Positions 51,926-61,571 of a stretch of DNA of 64,000 nucleotides are shown here, piece by piece. The DNA comes from an uncultured Clostridia bacterium (GTDB taxonomy: Bacteria; Bacillota; Clostridia; TANB77; CAG-508): positions 186,001 to 250,000 of the forward strand of contig CAKPSF010000001.1 of assembly GCA_934183305.1 (NCBI GenBank), written 5' to 3'. How positions within the stretch are numbered: position 1 is the first letter of the stretch; each line of letters begins with the position of its first letter. The position numbers and the translations under genes are program-made. Below the pieces are notes generated by a model. It did not search any database, was not told the origin of the DNA, and was given only the letters and a program-made list of their open reading frames with translations.

Positions 51926-53029
51926 TTACCTATTAAAAAACTTTTCAACTATATCTGCTATTTTTTCACACGCATATCCATCTCCATATGGATTAGATGC
52001 TTTACTCATTTTTTCATATTCTTTCTGGTTTGTTAAAAGTTCTTTAAAGTTATTATAAATATTTTCTTCTTCTGTACCAACTAATTTTAATGTTCCTGCT
52101 TCTATTCCTTCTGGCCTTTCTGTAGTATCCCTCATAACTAGAACAGGTTTTCCAAGTGACGGAGCTTCTTCTTGTATTCCACCACTATCTGTTAAAATTA
52201 AATATGATCTAGCCAAAAAATTATGAAAATCTAAAACCTCAAGTGGTTCTATTAATCTAATCCTGTCATCATTTCCAAGAATTTTATTTGCACATTCTCT
52301 CACAACTGGATTTTTATGTATTGGATATATAACTTTTACGTCTGAAAATTCATCAACTATTCTTCGTATTGCTCTAAACATGTTTTCTAATGGTTTACCT
52401 AAATTCTCTCTTCTATGTGCTGTTAACATTATCAATCTACTGTCACTTGCCCATTCTAATTCTTCATTTTTATAATCATCTCTTACTGTTGTTTTTAGTG
52501 CGTCAATTGCTGTATTTCCTGTAACAAATATCTTGCTTTTATCTTTTCCTTCATTAATTAAATTTTGTTTAGAGGTTTCAGTTGGCGCAAAATTAAGCTC
52601 TGAGATAATTCCTGTAGCTTGTCTGTTAAATTCCTCCGGATATGGTGAATATAAATTATATGTTCTTAATCCAGCTTCAACATGTCCCACTGGAATTTGC
52701 ATATAAAAAGCTGATAACGCTGTAGCAAATGTTGTAGTTGTATCTCCATGTACTAATATTAAATCAGGCTTAACTTCTTCTAAAACATTTTTAATTTTTA
52801 GCATTATATTTGAAGTTATATCAAATAATGTTTGCTTATCTTTCATTATATCTAAATTATAATCTGGTACAACCCCAAAACAATCTAAAACTTGTTGTAA
52901 CATTTCTCTATGTTGACCTGTAACACATACTATAGTCTCAATATTATTTCTTTTCTTTAATTCTTTTACTAATGGACACATTTTTATTGCTTCTGGCCTT
53001 GTGCCAAATACTAACATAATTTTTTTCAT
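51926..53029 (-). CDS. wecB: UDP-N-acetylglucosamine 2-epimerase (non-hydrolysing)
   Basis: 367 residues, GT-B-like epimerase producing UDP-ManNAc. Signatures: MLVFGTRPEAIKMCPLVKEL (start), VTGQHREML, LVHGDTTTTFA (near 92), GHVEAGLRT, TAHRRENLG and LTDSGGIQEEAPSLGKPVLV (near 285). Usual length. Last gene of the long operon; with WecC it makes UDP-ManNAcA, implying mannosaminuronic acid in the polymer. Confidence 0.96.
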   Translation of the reverse strand: MKKIMLVFGTRPEAIKMCPLVKELKKRNNIETIVCVTGQHREMLQQVLDCFGVVPDYNLDIMKDKQTLFDITSNIMLKIKNVLEEVKPDLILVHGDTTTTFATALSAFYMQIPVGHVEAGLRTYNLYSPYPEEFNRQATGIISELNFAPTETSKQNLINEGKDKSKIFVTGNTAIDALKTTVRDDYKNEELEWASDSRLIMLTAHRRENLGKPLENMFRAIRRIVDEFSDVKVIYPIHKNPVVRECANKILGNDDRIRLIEPLEVLDFHNFLARSYLILTDSGGIQEEAPSLGKPVLVMRDTTERPEGIEAGTLKLVGTEEENIYNNFKELLTNQKEYEKMSKASNPYGDGYACEKIADIVEKFFNR

Positions 53030-53038
53030 TCTAAACCC

Positions 53039-54268
53039 CTATAATTTATAAATATTTTCTTTTAAATCTTTGCATATATTTTGTGTATCTAATACAATTT
53101 TTCCTTTTAATTTTTCCATGTTTTCTTTAATTTCATCATGTTTTACCATTATTATAATCATATCAATGTCATTTAAAAATTCATCAAAATTATGATATTG
53201 ATTTTCAACAATATCTTTATTTATATATGGATCATATACCTTTAATGGTTCTGCTAAGTGAGATGCTTGATGCTCTAATAATTGTAATGTTGGACTTTCT
53301 CTAAAATCATCTACATTTTCTTTGTATGTTAATCCATATATTCCAACTCTTTTATAATCTTTTAATCCCTTTTCTTTCATTATATTAGCTGCTCTAGCCA
53401 ATACATACTCTGGCATTGAATCATTTACCTTCATTGACTCCCATATAACTTTAGTTAAAGATGGATAATCTCCAACCAAAAACCATGGATCAACTGAAAT
53501 ACAGTGTCCACCAACACCTGGACCTGGATTCAATATATTTACTCTTGGATGCATATTACATATTTTAATAATTTCATAAACATCCATATTGTCATGTCTA
53601 CATATCTTTGCAAGTTCGTTTGCAAAAGCAATATTTACAGCCCTAAAAGTATTTTCAACAACCTTTGTCATTTCCGCACTTTTTATATCTGTAACAATAA
53701 CTTGTCCTGTTGTTATTCTTTGATATAATGATGCAATTTTATTTCCAATATTCACATCATCTGCCCCTATTGTTCTAGAATTATGCCCTAACTCATATAC
53801 CATATTTCCAGGTATTATTCTTTCAGGTGCATGTACTAAATTAATATCTTCTCCAATACTAAATCCATTTGCTTCAATTATTGGTTTAACATATTTTTCT
53901 ATAGTTCCTGGAGATACTGTTGATTCAATAACAACAGTTGCTCCTTTAGGGCAAACTTTCATAACACATTTAACTGCTTCACAAACATAACAAGCGTCAA
54001 CTTTTTTACTGAATTTGTCATATGGTGTTGGAACAGCAACAATATATGTATCTGTAACTTGATATTCTGTTGTAAACTTTATTTTTTTACTTACAGCTTT
54101 AGCAAAAAGCTCGTCCATTCCTTTTTCTTCAAAAGTTAGCTCCCCTCTATTTAATTTCTCAACTAACTCCTTATTATAATCTGTACCAATAACCTCAACA
54201 TCATTAGCTGCAAACATCAAAGCTGTTGGCAATCCTATGTAACCTAATCCTACTACATTAATTTTCAT
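53039..54268 (-). CDS. wecC: UDP-N-acetyl-D-mannosamine dehydrogenase
   Basis: 409 residues of the UDP-glucose/GDP-mannose dehydrogenase family. NAD-binding VGLGYIGLPTALMFA (residues 5-19), catalytic region NPGPGVGGHCISVDPWFLV with the active Cys (near 255), and DFRESPTLQLLEH near 325. Oxidises UDP-ManNAc twice to UDP-ManNAcA. Its start overlaps the flippase gene by 11 bases. The WecB gene follows 9 bases after the stop. The close pairing supports the ManNAcA assignment over glucuronic acid. Confidence 0.93.
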   Translation of the reverse strand: MKINVVGLGYIGLPTALMFAANDVEVIGTDYNKELVEKLNRGELTFEEKGMDELFAKAVSKKIKFTTEYQVTDTYIVAVPTPYDKFSKKVDACYVCEAVKCVMKVCPKGATVVIESTVSPGTIEKYVKPIIEANGFSIGEDINLVHAPERIIPGNMVYELGHNSRTIGADDVNIGNKIASLYQRITTGQVIVTDIKSAEMTKVVENTFRAVNIAFANELAKICRHDNMDVYEIIKICNMHPRVNILNPGPGVGGHCISVDPWFLVGDYPSLTKVIWESMKVNDSMPEYVLARAANIMKEKGLKDYKRVGIYGLTYKENVDDFRESPTLQLLEHQASHLAEPLKVYDPYINKDIVENQYHNFDEFLNDIDMIIIMVKHDEIKENMEKLKGKIVLDTQNICKDLKENIYKL

Positions 54269-55580
54269 TTTTAATTCCCCTTTTGTTTTTCATTATTATA
54301 TAAAATGCTATACTTGAAACAGTTGCATATATAAAATAAGATATTAAATATGTATATGCATATCCAATTGCTCCCATTTTATAAAAAATAAAAAATGTTA
54401 TTAAATATGCTATTGACCATACAATATTAAGTATAAAGCACAACCAACTTTTTCCTATTGCCTGAAATATGCTTCCATATTGTGATTGAATAGAAAAAAT
54501 TATAGTTGTAACTAACATTATTACGAACGCTTTACTACACAATAAATAATAATCACCATAACTTTTTAGTATTATATTCTTTGCAAAAAATAACACTATT
54601 GCGCATATTGTTGAAAATAATACTGTAATAATTATTATTTTTCCATTATATTTTTTTAATTCTTTATATTTTCCTTCATCATATAATTGGGTGTAAATAG
54701 GTTTTAATTGTCCCAATTGTTGCGGTATATAATTTACTATATTAAACCATTGTAGGCAAACTGAAAATACCGCAAATTCTTCCAGTCCCACATTTGAACT
54801 AAAATAAAAATTTGTAACCCACATTACTGGAAGAACAAAAATAGTTGCAAGAAACGATGGAATAGTTACTTTTATTATTGCTTCTTTAACAGTTTTATCA
54901 AAATTTATTTTTAATTCAATTTTAAATTTCTTCATGTTTTTTATTAAATTATATATCATTAATATTAACATTAATATTTGTAATATTAAAAGAGAATAAA
55001 TGGCTCCTGTTATTCCAAAATACATTGCCAATATTAGACCTAATAACATATTTATAAAATTCGAAATAACTTGTATTATTGCTATATGTTTATAGCTTTC
55101 AAATCCTTGCAAAGCTCCCTGCAATATCGTTACAACCGCTGTAAAAAAAATGGTTCCTGCTGTTATACGTAATAAATTATTTATTTTTATTTCACTTTCT
55201 AGCAATAATGCAATGTCATCTGCAAATATAAAAACTAAAATCGAAATTATTAAAGATATTATAATATTCACAATCAGTAAACTTCCAAGTAATATTCCTG
55301 CTTGATTTTTATCCTTTTCTCTATAAAGTGCAATATACCTTGTAAGTGTAACACCTATACCAGCTCCAGCAAATACTGTAAATGTTTGTACTGTGTTATT
55401 TATTAAAGAATATGCACCATAAGCTTCAACAGTTAATATCCTAGCCAAAAAGATATTGAATAATGTTAACAATACTTTTGATATAACAGCTCCTCCAACA
55501 CCCATAACAATTCCATTAAGCATTCTTTTTACTATTTGATTATTATTCAGATATTTTTTTATTTTTTCTATTATTAACAC
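54258..55580 (-). CDS. Polysaccharide flippase, MATE/Wzx type
   Basis: 440 residues, about 12-14 membrane helices. N-terminal KRMLNGIVMGVGGAVISKVL and EAYGAYSLINNTVQTFTVFA belong to the polysaccharide transport (PST) family. Moves undecaprenyl-linked repeat units across the membrane. GTG start at 55580 with AGGTGGGGGG before it; overlaps the end of the polymerase gene by 38 bases. Together with the neighbouring polymerase this indicates a Wzx/Wzy-dependent pathway. Confidence 0.9.
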   Translation of the reverse strand: MLIIEKIKKYLNNNQIVKRMLNGIVMGVGGAVISKVLLTLFNIFLARILTVEAYGAYSLINNTVQTFTVFAGAGIGVTLTRYIALYREKDKNQAGILLGSLLIVNIIISLIISILVFIFADDIALLLESEIKINNLLRITAGTIFFTAVVTILQGALQGFESYKHIAIIQVISNFINMLLGLILAMYFGITGAIYSLLILQILMLILMIYNLIKNMKKFKIELKINFDKTVKEAIIKVTIPSFLATIFVLPVMWVTNFYFSSNVGLEEFAVFSVCLQWFNIVNYIPQQLGQLKPIYTQLYDEGKYKELKKYNGKIIIITVLFSTICAIVLFFAKNIILKSYGDYYLLCSKAFVIMLVTTIIFSIQSQYGSIFQAIGKSWLCFILNIVWSIAYLITFFIFYKMGAIGYAYTYLISYFIYATVSSIAFYIIMKNKRGIKNEN

Positions 55581-56838
55581 TATTTTCCCCCCACCTAAAA
55601 AACATATATATAATTTGTATTATTATTATTGAATAAATCATAACAGAAAATGCATTATAAACAGAACCTCTTGCTTGAATTACTAATACAGACCCTATAA
55701 TTATAGGATATATCTTTGCTTTTATTGGATTTTTTGAATCACATATAACCTCACATATTTTTAAGTATATTGCCCAAAACATCCCTGTTAAGAAACCCCA
55801 AAAGCCAAAATTCGCATATACATCCCCAAATAAAGTTGGATGGATACTTAAACCTACTGCTTTGGGATTAACTGCTTTTCCCATAGCAATAGCAAAATCA
55901 TCTGGTTTAATACCTAAAGAATATTTGGATGGAACTAACACCATCAACATTCTAATATATGTATGTCCCTTTTTAAAATTATCAAAGTTATTATCTTTTT
56001 CAATAAAATAATAAAAATAATTTCTTAATCCAAGTTCTCCATCATCATTTGCAAAATATTCTCTCACTTGTTGATTAAACATTTTAAAACTATACTTCTC
56101 AAAAAAGTCACTTATTGTTCCGCTTCTTCTAAATACTCTTAAACCATAAATTATATATATAGATAAAACTCCAATAATTCCTAAAATAATTATGTTTTTG
56201 AGTTTTAACTTTTTTATTTTATTAATATAATTGTATAGAAAAGTTACTATTAATGGCATTATTTCTATTCTGTTTCTAGAAATAATTACTTCAAAAACAA
56301 TTAATAAAATACCTATAATCAAAACTCTTTTCTTTTTTAGTTGTAGTGCAAGTATTAGTGTTGACGAAGCAACAAAAAATATTGGTAAGAAAATTTGCGA
56401 TATAGATATATAGTTATTGTTTTTAACTGTATCTCTCATGGTTTCCCAGCTTGTTGCTCTTATGCTTCCAACACCTTTTACCAACATTATAATTCTTATA
56501 AGAACTGTAATAATTAACAATACAAAAAGCACATACATAAATATCTCTTTATATTTTTCAATATCATTATTAATTATTTTTTTTTCTTTTTTTATTGTTT
56601 TATCTAAACACACTTTAGTGAATATATATATAATTGAAAATAATATTACAAAACATGAAGCCTGATTCATTGTTTCTTTACTGAAATTATATGAATTAGT
56701 TATAATACTCAATAAATGCATTGCTCCAAACATTATAAATAATGTTGCCCACAAAAAAACTGATATTGATTTTCTGTTTAATTCATAAATACATATAATT
56801 AATATTAATATAAATTGTATAAATCCTAATAATATCAC
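55543..56838 (-). CDS. Oligosaccharide repeat-unit polymerase, Wzy-like
   Basis: 431 residues, 10-12 membrane helices separated by basic loops; a larger extracellular loop (about 225-320) contains REYFANDDGELGLRNYFYYF and SIHPTLFGDVYANFGFWGFL. The last motif with G-x-x-Y-A-N-F-G is typical of Wzy/O-antigen polymerase proteins. GTG start whose GTGA overlaps the preceding stop. Links flipped repeat units outside the membrane. Sequence identity in this family is low, so recognition rests on topology and place. Confidence 0.85.
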   Translation of the reverse strand: MILLGFIQFILILIICIYELNRKSISVFLWATLFIMFGAMHLLSIITNSYNFSKETMNQASCFVILFSIIYIFTKVCLDKTIKKEKKIINNDIEKYKEIFMYVLFVLLIITVLIRIIMLVKGVGSIRATSWETMRDTVKNNNYISISQIFLPIFFVASSTLILALQLKKKRVLIIGILLIVFEVIISRNRIEIMPLIVTFLYNYINKIKKLKLKNIIILGIIGVLSIYIIYGLRVFRRSGTISDFFEKYSFKMFNQQVREYFANDDGELGLRNYFYYFIEKDNNFDNFKKGHTYIRMLMVLVPSKYSLGIKPDDFAIAMGKAVNPKAVGLSIHPTLFGDVYANFGFWGFLTGMFWAIYLKICEVICDSKNPIKAKIYPIIIGSVLVIQARGSVYNAFSVMIYSIIIIQIIYMFFRWGENSVNNRKNKKISE

Positions 56839-57941
56839 TTTATTTCTCCTATAAAAAGTTTGAAAATTTCAATTTCTTTTTGACTTGTATTACTATTAAA
56901 ATACTTATCATTTTTTTCATATGGTAAGTTCTTTATCAATTCTTTAAATTCAATATCCAATTTTTTACTTTCATCATTATTATTAATCAATTTTACATTT
57001 TCGAATTCATCAAAAACCTCATGGCATACAGGTATATCAGATGTGATAACTGGTATCCCAAAAGTTGCCATTTCACACATCATGAGTCCTTGTGCATCTG
57101 TTCTTGTTGGCATTAATGCACATCTAGATTTATTTAATAATTCTATTATTTGCTCATGATTTACAAATTCGTATTTAACATCTATATTATCAGCTTTTTG
57201 ATTATGTTTAAAAAATTCACCTTTTCCAACTATTAAAAATTTATAATTCGGATTGTTTTTAGCTAGTTTATTAACTAAATCTATTGAATATTTTGATCCA
57301 TCTAAGTTTGATCTAATTGTTATAAAATCATATTCTTTTTCTGATTTATAATTATACTTTTCTTCTTCAAATTTTTTCCCTACACAATTATATGTTATAC
57401 TGTATCTTCCATCAATTACTTTAGGGTTTATTTGTGTCCATTTTATAAATTCATTATACATCCATTTACTAACAAAGATAAAATACGATTTATAGGCTAT
57501 CTTAGTAAAATATCTATTCCAAACATGTAATTTAAAAACGTCATATGTATTTCTAATAATTTTTTGCATTACATTTGAATCTTTTACATATTTATATGGT
57601 TTAGAATAAACCTTACTACAATACAGTACCTCATGTCCATGAAAAAAGAAAACAATCTTTTTAAAATTTCCTTCATATTTTTTTAAAAAACTATAATGAT
57701 TTCTTAGATTTGGAGCATGACTTATTAATAAGTCGTAGCTATATTTTTGTTGATTATTTTCATATTCCTCTAATGTTATTACGTTTATATCATCAATAAC
57801 ATAGTTCTCATTTGCCGAAAAATTTAATACTGTAACATCAATTCCTTTGCTTTTATAATATATATTTCTCGCCTGTACAAAAAAATGTGTTGGATTTTCA
57901 TTTGGTTTTGAATAGGTTGTAGCTAAAACTAACACTTTCAT
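56835..57941 (-). CDS. Glycosyltransferase, GT4-like
   Basis: 368 residues, GT-B fold. N-terminal VLVLATTYSKPNENPTHFFV, central YDFITIRSNLDGSKYSIDLV and FLIVGKGEFFKHNQKADNID. The donor-binding LMPTRTDAQGLMMCEMATFG (near 285) carries the E-x7-E-like motif of group 1 transferases. Adds one sugar to the lipid-linked repeat unit on the cytoplasmic face. Sugar specificity cannot be read. Overlaps the polymerase gene by four bases. Confidence 0.9.
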   Translation of the reverse strand: MKVLVLATTYSKPNENPTHFFVQARNIYYKSKGIDVTVLNFSANENYVIDDINVITLEEYENNQQKYSYDLLISHAPNLRNHYSFLKKYEGNFKKIVFFFHGHEVLYCSKVYSKPYKYVKDSNVMQKIIRNTYDVFKLHVWNRYFTKIAYKSYFIFVSKWMYNEFIKWTQINPKVIDGRYSITYNCVGKKFEEEKYNYKSEKEYDFITIRSNLDGSKYSIDLVNKLAKNNPNYKFLIVGKGEFFKHNQKADNIDVKYEFVNHEQIIELLNKSRCALMPTRTDAQGLMMCEMATFGIPVITSDIPVCHEVFDEFENVKLINNNDESKKLDIEFKELIKNLPYEKNDKYFNSNTSQKEIEIFKLFIGEIK

Positions 57942-57943
57942 TT

Positions 57944-59683
57944 TTATTTCTCCTTGAATTTTATTTTTGTTTCTAAATTATTATTATCCAATGTTTTAAC
58001 ATTATATAAAATAGCCTTTTCTTTGTTTAAATATCCCCTTGATATTTGTATTTCCTTTTTATTTGTATATATTATATTTTTAAATGAAATTTTTAATTTA
58101 TCATTTTCAATTTTGTTACTGTCTATATGCAAATCTTTATTGATTATCCAATTTGTAAGAACATAATTACTTTTTAAATTTTTATCTTCAATTTTAATTT
58201 GTTCTTTATTTATTGTCAATTTTCTAGTAGCCCAATTTTCTATTATCCCTTCAATTATTATTTCATCATTATTGTCTTTTAAATATGATATATAACCTTT
58301 AGCCTTATTTAACCATCTAAAGCTTCCCACTGCTATTGCGTTTTTCTGTTCTAATTGTATTGTAGAATGTGCTTCCCTTCCTCTATAATAATCTCTTTCT
58401 TTTTTGGACTTATTATAACTATAAGTCCCAGAATCATAAAAAATCCATTCGCCATTTACAGCCAAACTAATAGCTAACGAATCATTGTGTGCATGTCCTT
58501 CTATGTTTTTAGCATTAAAAAATAAAACTTTATTATTTTTATTGTATATAAATATATCTTTAGTTATTATATATTTGTTTGTATACTCATTACCAATAGT
58601 TATTGAATTTTTATTATTAAATTTTTTAAATACCTCAGTATAAATTGCAGTTTCGTTATTAATTTCGTTCTTAAAAAACAAATTATAATATTCTTTTATG
58701 TCTTTTGCAATATTATAATCCATATATATAGAATATAAAAAACCATCATCATTATCGCCGTAATTTAAAATTTCATTTTCATTAACAATAGTATATTTTA
58801 AAATATTTAGTGATTTTAGTATCTTATCATTTAATTTTTTAAATAGATCTTCTTCATCAACAAAGCATAATGCTAATATAAACATTTTGGTAACAAAAAA
58901 TTGGTATGAGAAACTATTTTCTTTTGATGTGCCTTCATCAGTAATTATATTAATATACTTTTTAAGAATTTTAATTGCTTTTTTATACCACATTTCATTC
59001 TCTTTGCAATCTATAACCTTAGATAGCATTAATAGTGCCGTTGCTTCACCTATTACATGATTATTAGGTATACAACAATCAGAATAATCTATTTCATTAT
59101 ATATATGTTTAGCATGCAAATACAATAAATTACTATATTGTTCATTAAATTTTGTATCTTGCATCAAAATTAGAGTTAAAGCTATATTAATAGCACGAAT
59201 AGCAACTTCCAAATTGCTATACCAATTCAATGTATATTCAAATTCATTATTTTCTTTCCAGCATTTCAACAGCTCTTCAATTTCTTTTTTATATTTATCG
59301 TCTTTAGTTACTAATCCTTTTATAGCTATTGGCAATAATACTTGTAATCTGTTATATTCCCATATAATCTTAACATCTTCATATTGTGACAATTTAGTTT
59401 TTCTCCAAAACTCTCTTTTTACTTTAAAATTACTTTCAATTTCTTCTTTGCTATATTTATCGCCAAATATCCTATATTTGTTTTCTTCTATTATTTCTTG
59501 ATCAAGGTTAGGAAAATCTATTTTTACACAATTTATATTATATTGCTTATTTGTTTGCTGTAATTTGTTTCTTACATAAAAAAATCTGCAAAAGTCCTTA
59601 ATGCTATATTCTATTTTTTTTAAAATCTCTCCTTTATAGAGAACTTTATAATATATAATTGTCTTTTTTATTTTATTTAACAT
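57944..59683 (-). CDS. Heparinase II/III-like protein in the exopolysaccharide operon
   Basis: 579 residues. An alpha-toroid region (about 80-330: LQVLLPIAIKGLV, WYSNLEVAIRAINIALTLIL, HVIGEATALLMLS) is followed by a beta-sandwich bearing the family signature GHAHNDSLAISLAVNGEWIF, DSGTYSYN and GREAHSTIQL. These are the catalytic-site motifs of Hepar_II_III polysaccharide lyases. No signal peptide, so it may act inside the cell or on lipid-linked intermediates; such genes accompany uronic-acid polymers, which suits WecC here. Lies 2 bases before the next glycosyltransferase gene. Confidence 0.88.
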   Translation of the reverse strand: MLNKIKKTIIYYKVLYKGEILKKIEYSIKDFCRFFYVRNKLQQTNKQYNINCVKIDFPNLDQEIIEENKYRIFGDKYSKEEIESNFKVKREFWRKTKLSQYEDVKIIWEYNRLQVLLPIAIKGLVTKDDKYKKEIEELLKCWKENNEFEYTLNWYSNLEVAIRAINIALTLILMQDTKFNEQYSNLLYLHAKHIYNEIDYSDCCIPNNHVIGEATALLMLSKVIDCKENEMWYKKAIKILKKYINIITDEGTSKENSFSYQFFVTKMFILALCFVDEEDLFKKLNDKILKSLNILKYTIVNENEILNYGDNDDGFLYSIYMDYNIAKDIKEYYNLFFKNEINNETAIYTEVFKKFNNKNSITIGNEYTNKYIITKDIFIYNKNNKVLFFNAKNIEGHAHNDSLAISLAVNGEWIFYDSGTYSYNKSKKERDYYRGREAHSTIQLEQKNAIAVGSFRWLNKAKGYISYLKDNNDEIIIEGIIENWATRKLTINKEQIKIEDKNLKSNYVLTNWIINKDLHIDSNKIENDKLKISFKNIIYTNKKEIQISRGYLNKEKAILYNVKTLDNNNLETKIKFKEK

Positions 59684-60849
59684 TTTAATAATACTTCTCT
59701 TTCAAATTTTTCTGCAATTTTTCTTCTAGAATATTTTCCTTTTGTGTATTCTATTATATCATCTTTTTTGTCTTCATATTTTATATAATTTTTATACATA
59801 TATTCAAATTTATCTTTTAATTCTTCTTTACTTTCCACATGCTCTCCTAATCCAACTTCATCTAGGATTTTGCAAGAATCCCCTTTAGCTAATAATAATA
59901 TTGGACACCCACAAGCAAGTGCATCATATATTTTGGTTGGTACACTATCTGTCATTTTATTATTTTTTAATGATATAAAGCTAATTTTTGAATATTTTAA
60001 AATTGTATATACATTACAATAATCAATTTTTCCTTCAACTTTTATATTTTTTAAATTTAATTCTTGGATTTTTTTATTAATTTTATCTTTGCTTGCTCCT
60101 TCTCCAAATATTAAAAATTGAATATTATTATTTTCTTTATATTGTATTGCAATATCTACTAATGCTTCAACATTTTGTGCTAATCCTACATTGCCAATAT
60201 AAACAACTGTAAAAATACTTTTTAAATTATATTTTTCTATTAATTCATTATTTATATTAAATTTTGTAAAGTTATCATCTAAGCCATTTGGTATATACTT
60301 AACTTTATTTTCGTTTGTGTACCTTGTTAATTTTTCAACCTTTCCAGAAGTTACTGTAGTAATTATATCGCTTTTTCTATACATAAAATTTGCAATATTT
60401 TTAAATACTCTATAATAAATACTTTTTTCAGAAAAACTATCCATTTCTACTGCAACATCTGGCCATATATCCCTAATATCATAGATTAATTTGGCTCCTT
60501 TTATTTTTGCTATTAAATATCCAAATATGCTTATTAATGGTGGAGGCGATGTTGTAATAACAACATCAATTTTTCCAACAGTAAAACTCTTAAAAAAAGA
60601 AGTTATTCCAAAAATAATATTGTTCAAAAATCTTTTTATATTGCTTCCTTTTGTATTTTTCGTACTATAAGAATAAATCACTTTATATTTTCTGTTTATT
60701 TCTTTCTCATTTTTTTTATTATGAGAACTAGCTAATACTATAACTTTTTTCCCCTGTTCTTGTAAATATGTAGCCAAAGAATCTATTCTTTTTGTACATG
60801 GTCCACCTTCATTTATATTAAATTCATGAGTATGAAATAGAATAGTCAT
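59677..60849 (-). CDS. Glycosyltransferase family 4, WbuB-like
   Basis: 390 residues. N-terminus TILFHTHEFNINEGGPCTKR, YDIRDIWPDVAVEMDSF (near 125), a GT-B linker YIGNVGLAQNVEALVDIAIQ and the donor site SVPTKIYDALACGCPILLLA (near 310). The P-T-K-x-x-D/E-A-L-A-C-G-C-P pattern is typical of WbuB-like GlcNAc/FucNAc transferases. Probably the second sugar transferase of the pathway. Overlaps the heparinase-like gene by seven bases. Confidence 0.92.
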   Translation of the reverse strand: MTILFHTHEFNINEGGPCTKRIDSLATYLQEQGKKVIVLASSHNKKNEKEINRKYKVIYSYSTKNTKGSNIKRFLNNIIFGITSFFKSFTVGKIDVVITTSPPPLISIFGYLIAKIKGAKLIYDIRDIWPDVAVEMDSFSEKSIYYRVFKNIANFMYRKSDIITTVTSGKVEKLTRYTNENKVKYIPNGLDDNFTKFNINNELIEKYNLKSIFTVVYIGNVGLAQNVEALVDIAIQYKENNNIQFLIFGEGASKDKINKKIQELNLKNIKVEGKIDYCNVYTILKYSKISFISLKNNKMTDSVPTKIYDALACGCPILLLAKGDSCKILDEVGLGEHVESKEELKDKFEYMYKNYIKYEDKKDDIIEYTKGKYSRRKIAEKFEREVLLKC

Positions 60850-60860
60850 CTTTTTTCTCC

Positions 60861-61499
60861 TTAATTATGTATTTTTTCTCTTTGTTCTTTTAATTCTTCT
60901 AATTCTTCTTTTATTCCTATTTCAGATATTTCTGCACTTGTTTTTTTCAAAACAGCAACTATTGATAAAAAGAATATCTTAATGTCTAGCCATAAGCTCA
61001 TATTGTCTACATATTCTATATCATATTCTATTTTTTTGAATACATTTAGTGCATTTCTTCCTTTTGCTTGAGCAAGTCCTGTTATTCCAGGTCTTACATC
61101 ACTTCTTCTTTTTTGTTCATCTGTAAACCATTCATAATATTCTAATATCCATGGTCTTGGTCCAATAAAGCTCATTTCACCTTTTAATATATTAAATAGT
61201 TGTGGCAATTCATCAATGCTTGTTGCTCTTAATATTTTTCCGACTTTCGTTACCATTTCTTCGTGTGATAACTCGCTGTCCAATTCTTTTCTTTGCGTTT
61301 TCATTGTTCTAAATTTATATATGTAAAATGGTTTTAAATTTTTTCCCATTCTAGCTTGTTTAAACATAACTGGCGAACCATCTTCTACTTTTATGCATAT
61401 AGCTACTATCAACATTGGAATTGCAAGTATTATTATAGCTATTAAACTTGCAACAATGTCAAAAAGCCTTTTTATTCCTAAAAAAATTTTTCTTTTCAT
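60861..61499 (-). CDS. Undecaprenyl-phosphate sugar phosphotransferase (initiating)
   Basis: 212 residues of the bacterial sugar transferase family (short form, catalytic domain only). KRLFDIVASLIAIIILAIPM membrane helix (10-30), KQARMGKNLKPFYIYKFRTM (near 47-66), LRATSIDELPQLFNILKGEM with the conserved D-E-L-P-Q, FIGPRPW and DVRPGITGLAQ. Starts assembly of the repeat unit on undecaprenyl phosphate. Second gene of the operon after the LCP gene. Confidence 0.95.
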   Translation of the reverse strand: MKRKIFLGIKRLFDIVASLIAIIILAIPMLIVAICIKVEDGSPVMFKQARMGKNLKPFYIYKFRTMKTQRKELDSELSHEEMVTKVGKILRATSIDELPQLFNILKGEMSFIGPRPWILEYYEWFTDEQKRRSDVRPGITGLAQAKGRNALNVFKKIEYDIEYVDNMSLWLDIKIFFLSIVAVLKKTSAEISEIGIKEELEELKEQREKIHN

Positions 61500-61571
61500 T
61501 TTCCCCTTATTTAACTCCCCTTAGTAGAAGATATATCTTCTACTATTTTTTGTACAAAAAATATAATTTTA

